Below, one piece after another: positions 60,645 through 64,000 of a stretch of DNA of 64,000 bases. The position numbers and the translations under genes are program-made. This stretch comes from Parasulfitobacter algicola. Its GTDB lineage: Bacteria; Pseudomonadota; Alphaproteobacteria; Rhodobacterales; Rhodobacteraceae. A model generated the notes under the pieces. It made no database searches. It saw only the letters and a program-made list of their open reading frames with translations, and was not told where the DNA came from. The DNA lies in assembly GCF_013315265.1 (NCBI RefSeq), contig NZ_JABUFE010000003.1:310001-374000 (forward strand). The letters are read 5' to 3'. Every line of letters begins with the position of its first letter. The first letter of the stretch is position 1.

Positions 60645-62425
60645 TCAGAACGCCCTTGCGCCCCTTGACCCGCGTTTTGCAAGCCCGCGAACATGGCGAA
60701 AACCCGGATGCGATTGAACGCGAAAACGTGCGTCTGCGGCATGAAGATATGCGTGACCGCGCCCGCACACGCGCCGAAGGTCGTTTGTTGGTTTTGGGGA
60801 TATTTTTCCTATGCGCCTTTATGTCGGTTAGCATCCGTATGGCTGTGCTGGCCGCAAGTGATCCGGTTGAACCGCGCGCATCAGCATCTGCGGCATCCAT
60901 CATCAATCAACGCAACGATATTGTGGATCGTCATGACCGCATCTTGGCGACCAATCTGCAGACATATTCGCTTTATGCGCAGCCACCTGTGATGATCGAC
61001 AAAGCCGAAGCCGCGCAAAAACTGGTGGCTATCTTTCCAGACCTGAATGAAACCAAACTGCTTGAACAATTCTCGGGCAGTCGCAAGTTTATTTGGATCA
61101 AGCGGCGGATCAGCCCTGAACAGAAACAGGCCGTCCACGATATTGGTGACCCCGGCCTTCAGTTCGGGCCACGCGAAATGCGGCTTTATCCGAATGGCGC
61201 CATCGCGTCGCATGTGTTGGGTGGGGCCAGTTTTGGCCGCGAAGGCGTATCTTCGGCCGAAGTGATTGGCATCGCTGGCGTGGAAAAGCAGTTTGACAGA
61301 TATCTGCGTGATCCGGCCAATGGCGGTGCGCCGCTGCAATTGTCACTGGATTTGACCATTCAGGCCGCAACCGAAGAGGTGCTGGCCGGTGGCATGCGTC
61401 TGATGAACGCCAAAGGGGCGGCGGCGATTCTAATGGATATCCACACAGGTGAAGTGATCGCCCTGACCAGCCTGCCGGATTTTGATCCCAATGATCGGCC
61501 ACGACCACTGACCGAAGGCGATCAATCAGACAGCCCGCTTTTCAATCGCGCAGTACAGGGGGTTTATGAGCTTGGCTCGACCTTCAAAATCTTTACTGCA
61601 GCACAGGCGCTTGATTTGGGTCTAGTCACACCCGACACCATCATGGACACCAAAGCGCCGATGAAATGGGGCCGCTTTACGATCAATGATTTTCGCAATT
61701 ACGGCCCGAAATTGTCCGTAACGGATGTGATTGCAAAATCGTCAAACGTCGGCACTGCCCGCATCGCGCTTGAGATCGGAGCGGACAGACAAAAAGCATT
61801 TTTGGATCATCTTCACCTGATGAAACCACTACCGTTCGAGATGGTCGAAGCCCATGGTGTCAACCCGCTTTATCCGCGCAATTGGTCAGAATTGTCAGTG
61901 ATGACAATATCTTATGGCCATGGCATTTCGACCAGTCCGCTGCATCTGGCCGGGGCTTACGCGTCGCTTTTGAATGGTGGCACACGCATCACGCCCACGT
62001 TGATCAAACAGGATGGTCCGCAAAATGGTGACAGGATCGTATCAGAACGCACCTCAATACAGGCACGTGAGATGTTGCGCAAAGTGGTCACCGACGGATC
62101 GGCCAGTTTTGCCGAAGTGCCGGGATACTTTGTGGCAGGTAAAACTGGTACTGCCGACAAGCCGCTGACCAACGCTGCAGGCTATTATGAGGACCGTGTC
62201 ATTGCCACATTCGCCAGCGTTTTTCCCCATTATGACCCCAAATACGTATTGGTCGTTACGCTGGATGAACCCGTTGAAACATCAGGCGAAGAACCCAGGC
62301 GTACGGCGGGTTGGACAGCAGTCCCAGTCGCCGCTGAAATCATTCGCCGCACGGCCCCGTTGCTGGGTCTAAGACCACACATTGAACCCGGTGGCGTAAC
62401 CAGTGTATCACTGACCGCAAATTAA
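60641..62425 (+). CDS. ftsI: Septal peptidoglycan transpeptidase FtsI (PBP3)
   Basis: 594 residues. Short cytoplasmic tail, membrane helix (about 48-68), pedestal domain (INQRNDIVDRHDRILATN) and class B transpeptidase with the active-site motifs S313-T-F-K316, S367-S-N369 and K501-T-G-T504. It cross-links septal peptidoglycan with FtsW. The YxxGSTFKIFTAAQALD and SYGHGISTSPLHLA blocks are typical. Third of the fts genes in the cluster; 8 bases to murE. Confidence 0.97.
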   Translation: MIRTPLRPLTRVLQAREHGENPDAIERENVRLRHEDMRDRARTRAEGRLLVLGIFFLCAFMSVSIRMAVLAASDPVEPRASASAASIINQRNDIVDRHDRILATNLQTYSLYAQPPVMIDKAEAAQKLVAIFPDLNETKLLEQFSGSRKFIWIKRRISPEQKQAVHDIGDPGLQFGPREMRLYPNGAIASHVLGGASFGREGVSSAEVIGIAGVEKQFDRYLRDPANGGAPLQLSLDLTIQAATEEVLAGGMRLMNAKGAAAILMDIHTGEVIALTSLPDFDPNDRPRPLTEGDQSDSPLFNRAVQGVYELGSTFKIFTAAQALDLGLVTPDTIMDTKAPMKWGRFTINDFRNYGPKLSVTDVIAKSSNVGTARIALEIGADRQKAFLDHLHLMKPLPFEMVEAHGVNPLYPRNWSELSVMTISYGHGISTSPLHLAGAYASLLNGGTRITPTLIKQDGPQNGDRIVSERTSIQAREMLRKVVTDGSASFAEVPGYFVAGKTGTADKPLTNAAGYYEDRVIATFASVFPHYDPKYVLVVTLDEPVETSGEEPRRTAGWTAVPVAAEIIRRTAPLLGLRPHIEPGGVTSVSLTAN

Positions 62426-62433
62426 GGCGGACG

Positions 62434-63933
62434 GTGGACATGGGCGCAGCAGGGATCGAAACCAAATCACTTTCAGCCTTAGGGCTGACCGCTCAAGCCG
62501 GGCGCGAGGCGCAGATCACCGGGTTGACCGTGGACAGCCGCGACGTAAAGCCGGGGATGCTGTTTGCAGCTTTGCCCGGGACGCGTGTTCACGGTGGGGA
62601 CTTCATTCAATATGCCCTGCGCATGGACGCAGCTGCGATCCTGACCGATCCTGAAGGTGCGCGCATTGCAGCAGATGTTTTGGCGGGCTCTGATGTTGCC
62701 TTGATCATTGCCGAAGATGCGCGCGAAACTCTGGCTTATGCATCTGCCCTTTGGTTCGGTCGCCAGCCCGGCACGATGGTTGCTGTCACGGGCACGAACG
62801 GCAAAACCTCTGTGGCCAGCTTTACCCGTCAGATTTGGATCGAGATGGAGTTGACAGCTGTCAACTTGGGTACTACCGGGGTCGAAGGCGCTTGGACCGC
62901 ACCTTTGGCGCATACCACACCGGATCCGATCACTCTGCATAACGCCTTATATGGGGCAGCTCAGGCGGGTGTAACCCATGCCGCGATGGAGGCATCGTCG
63001 CACGGATTGGACCAGCGCCGCATGGATGGCGTGCATTTGATGGCCGCAGGATTCACCAACTTCAGTCAGGATCATTTGGATTATCATCATACCTTCGACG
63101 CCTATTTTGATGCCAAGGCTGCGCTTTTTACCCGCATTTTGCCTGATGATGGAACCGCAGTGATTAATATCGATGATCCCAAAGGCCGTGACATGGCCGA
63201 TATTGCTGAAAGCCGAGGGCAAAAGCTGTTGACAGTTGGGCGCAAGGATGCCGCTGATCTGTATTTGCGCAATCAGCGTTTTGACAGCACTGGGCAGGAT
63301 CTGCTGTTCGATTGGAAAGGCAAATCCTTTCATAAACGCCTGAACCTGATTGGTGGTTTTCAGGCCGAAAACGTTCTGTTGGCCGCGGGCCTTGTCATTG
63401 CAACTGGCAGTGACCCGGCTGCAGTTTTCGACACTTTGCCACATCTGGTCACTGTGCGCGGACGGATGCAGTTGGCCGCAACGCGTAAAAATGGCGCCGC
63501 CGTTTTCGTGGATTATGCCCATACGCCCGATGCGGTTGCCACCGCGCTCAAGGCTATGCGCCCCCATGTCATGGGTCGGCTGATCGTTGTGATTGGTGCG
63601 GGGGGCGACCGTGATCCGACCAAGCGCCCACTGATGGGGCAGGCGGCGGCGGAAAACGCAGATGTGGTTTTCGTCACCGATGACAATCCCCGCAGCGAAG
63701 ATCCTGCCATCATCCGACAGGCCGTTATAATGGGGGCCCCGGACGCGACCGAAGTGGGCGACCGCACAGAAGCGATTTTGCGCGCCGTTGATGCACTTGG
63801 TCCCGGTGACACGCTGCTTATCGCAGGTAAGGGTCATGAAACTGGTCAGACCATTGGCGATGATATCTTTCCCTTTGACGACGCTGAACAGGCCAGTGTC
63901 GCTGTTGCCGCATTGGACGGAGCAATCCCATGA
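62434..63933 (+). CDS. murE: UDP-MurNAc-tripeptide synthetase (meso-DAP adding)
   Basis: 499 residues from a GTG with AAGG six bases upstream; an ATG two codons later lies too far from it. It adds meso-diaminopimelate to UDP-MurNAc-L-Ala-D-Glu. ATP-binding VTGTNGKTSVASF (about 113-125), the carbamylated-lysine region FTNFSQDHLDYHHTFDAYFDAKAALF, and D417-N-P-R420, the motif that selects meso-DAP over lysine. C-terminal GKGHETGQTIGDDIFPFDD. Overlaps the murF start as ATGA. Confidence 0.97.
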   Translation: MDMGAAGIETKSLSALGLTAQAGREAQITGLTVDSRDVKPGMLFAALPGTRVHGGDFIQYALRMDAAAILTDPEGARIAADVLAGSDVALIIAEDARETLAYASALWFGRQPGTMVAVTGTNGKTSVASFTRQIWIEMELTAVNLGTTGVEGAWTAPLAHTTPDPITLHNALYGAAQAGVTHAAMEASSHGLDQRRMDGVHLMAAGFTNFSQDHLDYHHTFDAYFDAKAALFTRILPDDGTAVINIDDPKGRDMADIAESRGQKLLTVGRKDAADLYLRNQRFDSTGQDLLFDWKGKSFHKRLNLIGGFQAENVLLAAGLVIATGSDPAAVFDTLPHLVTVRGRMQLAATRKNGAAVFVDYAHTPDAVATALKAMRPHVMGRLIVVIGAGGDRDPTKRPLMGQAAAENADVVFVTDDNPRSEDPAIIRQAVIMGAPDATEVGDRTEAILRAVDALGPGDTLLIAGKGHETGQTIGDDIFPFDDAEQASVAVAALDGAIP

Positions 63934-64000
63934 CCCTTTGGACATCCGCCGATGCACAGGCCGCGACGGGCGGGCAAAGCACCCACGACTGGACCGCAAC
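63930..64000 (+). CDS. murF: Start of UDP-MurNAc-pentapeptide synthetase, cut by the window edge
   Basis: Only 23 codons are present: MTLWTSADAQAATGG then QSTHDWTA. The ATG overlaps the murE stop. The W(T)xxxxxxATGG..T.. opening and position after murE are those of MurF, which adds D-Ala-D-Ala. The rest lies beyond the window. Confidence 0.85.
   Translation, partial: MTLWTSADAQAATGGQSTHDWTA

Noticed and set aside
62947-63999. 350-codon open frame antisense to murE and murF
   Set aside because: It is a mirror of the murE coding frame; the protein has no domain, signal or family character, and murE is certain.

Overview
This window is chromosomal DNA of an alphaproteobacterium of the Rhodobacterales, most likely the Roseobacter group. 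The evidence is the flgB-flgC-fliE-fliQ-flgF-flgG-flgA-flgH-fliL gene order diverging from fliI, an aa3-type oxidase subunit I whose CuB and haem ligands fall at Paracoccus-like positions, many Rhodobacteraceae-type conserved genes (DUF1178, DUF2244, DUF6446-like, a FolB with a long C-terminal extension), a DUF1127 gene followed by CCUCCUCCC-loop small RNAs, and a long leader with its own terminator in front of mraZ. There is no prophage, insertion sequence, CRISPR array or rRNA. One tRNA, Leu(UAA), is present.

Layout. 1-6.3 kb: basal body, rod and export genes of the flagellum. 6.5-9 kb: a short-chain dehydrogenase and glutamine-dependent NAD synthetase. 9.2-13.4 kb: a secreted protein made almost entirely of MORN repeats, a shortened subunit I paralogue that has lost the haem and copper ligands visible in its aligned part, and the intact ctaD. 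13.4-16.7 kb: DUF2244, a glycosyltransferase, yqeY, carA. 16.8-25.7 kb: a family 2 glycosyltransferase with a c-di-GMP-type MshEN domain behind a perfect CtrA box, then a GntR regulator, a HAD phosphatase, a ubiquinone hydroxylase, two tandem Lrp regulators facing ilvC, a second glycosyltransferase and a DMT exporter. 25.7-29 kb: glmM-folP-folB operon. 29-37 kb: SleB-type hydrolase, ppdK, and glyQ/glyS separated by an AT-rich FkbM methyltransferase and a small membrane protein. 37-42.7 kb: a secreted pseudo-trypsin with a peptidoglycan-binding domain, then a methylthioadenosine/adenine salvage cluster. 42.9-51.9 kb: a duplicated small secreted protein, a chemoreceptor, ptsP, a metallopeptidase, lysC, an SDR, DUF1178 and a Nudix protein. 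52-57.6 kb: periplasmic glutathione peroxidase, HDAC-like deacetylase, kdtA beside tRNA-Leu, rhomboid, DUF1127 with two small RNAs, apbC/mrp. 58-64 kb: start of the division and cell-wall cluster, mraZ-rsmH-ftsL-ftsI-murE-murF, behind an UpsM-like leader RNA and three MraZ-type boxes.

Most genes are core metabolism or envelope biogenesis in short operons with 1-14 bp overlaps. The most unusual content is the MORN / inactive CoxI paralogue pair upstream of ctaD, the CtrA-box plus MshEN-glycosyltransferase arrangement, the pseudo-protease at 37.2 kb, the duplicated secreted protein at 42.9 kb, and the two non-coding loci at 55.97-56.05 and 58.5-58.75 kb. Functions come from recognising motifs by eye; no database search was run.
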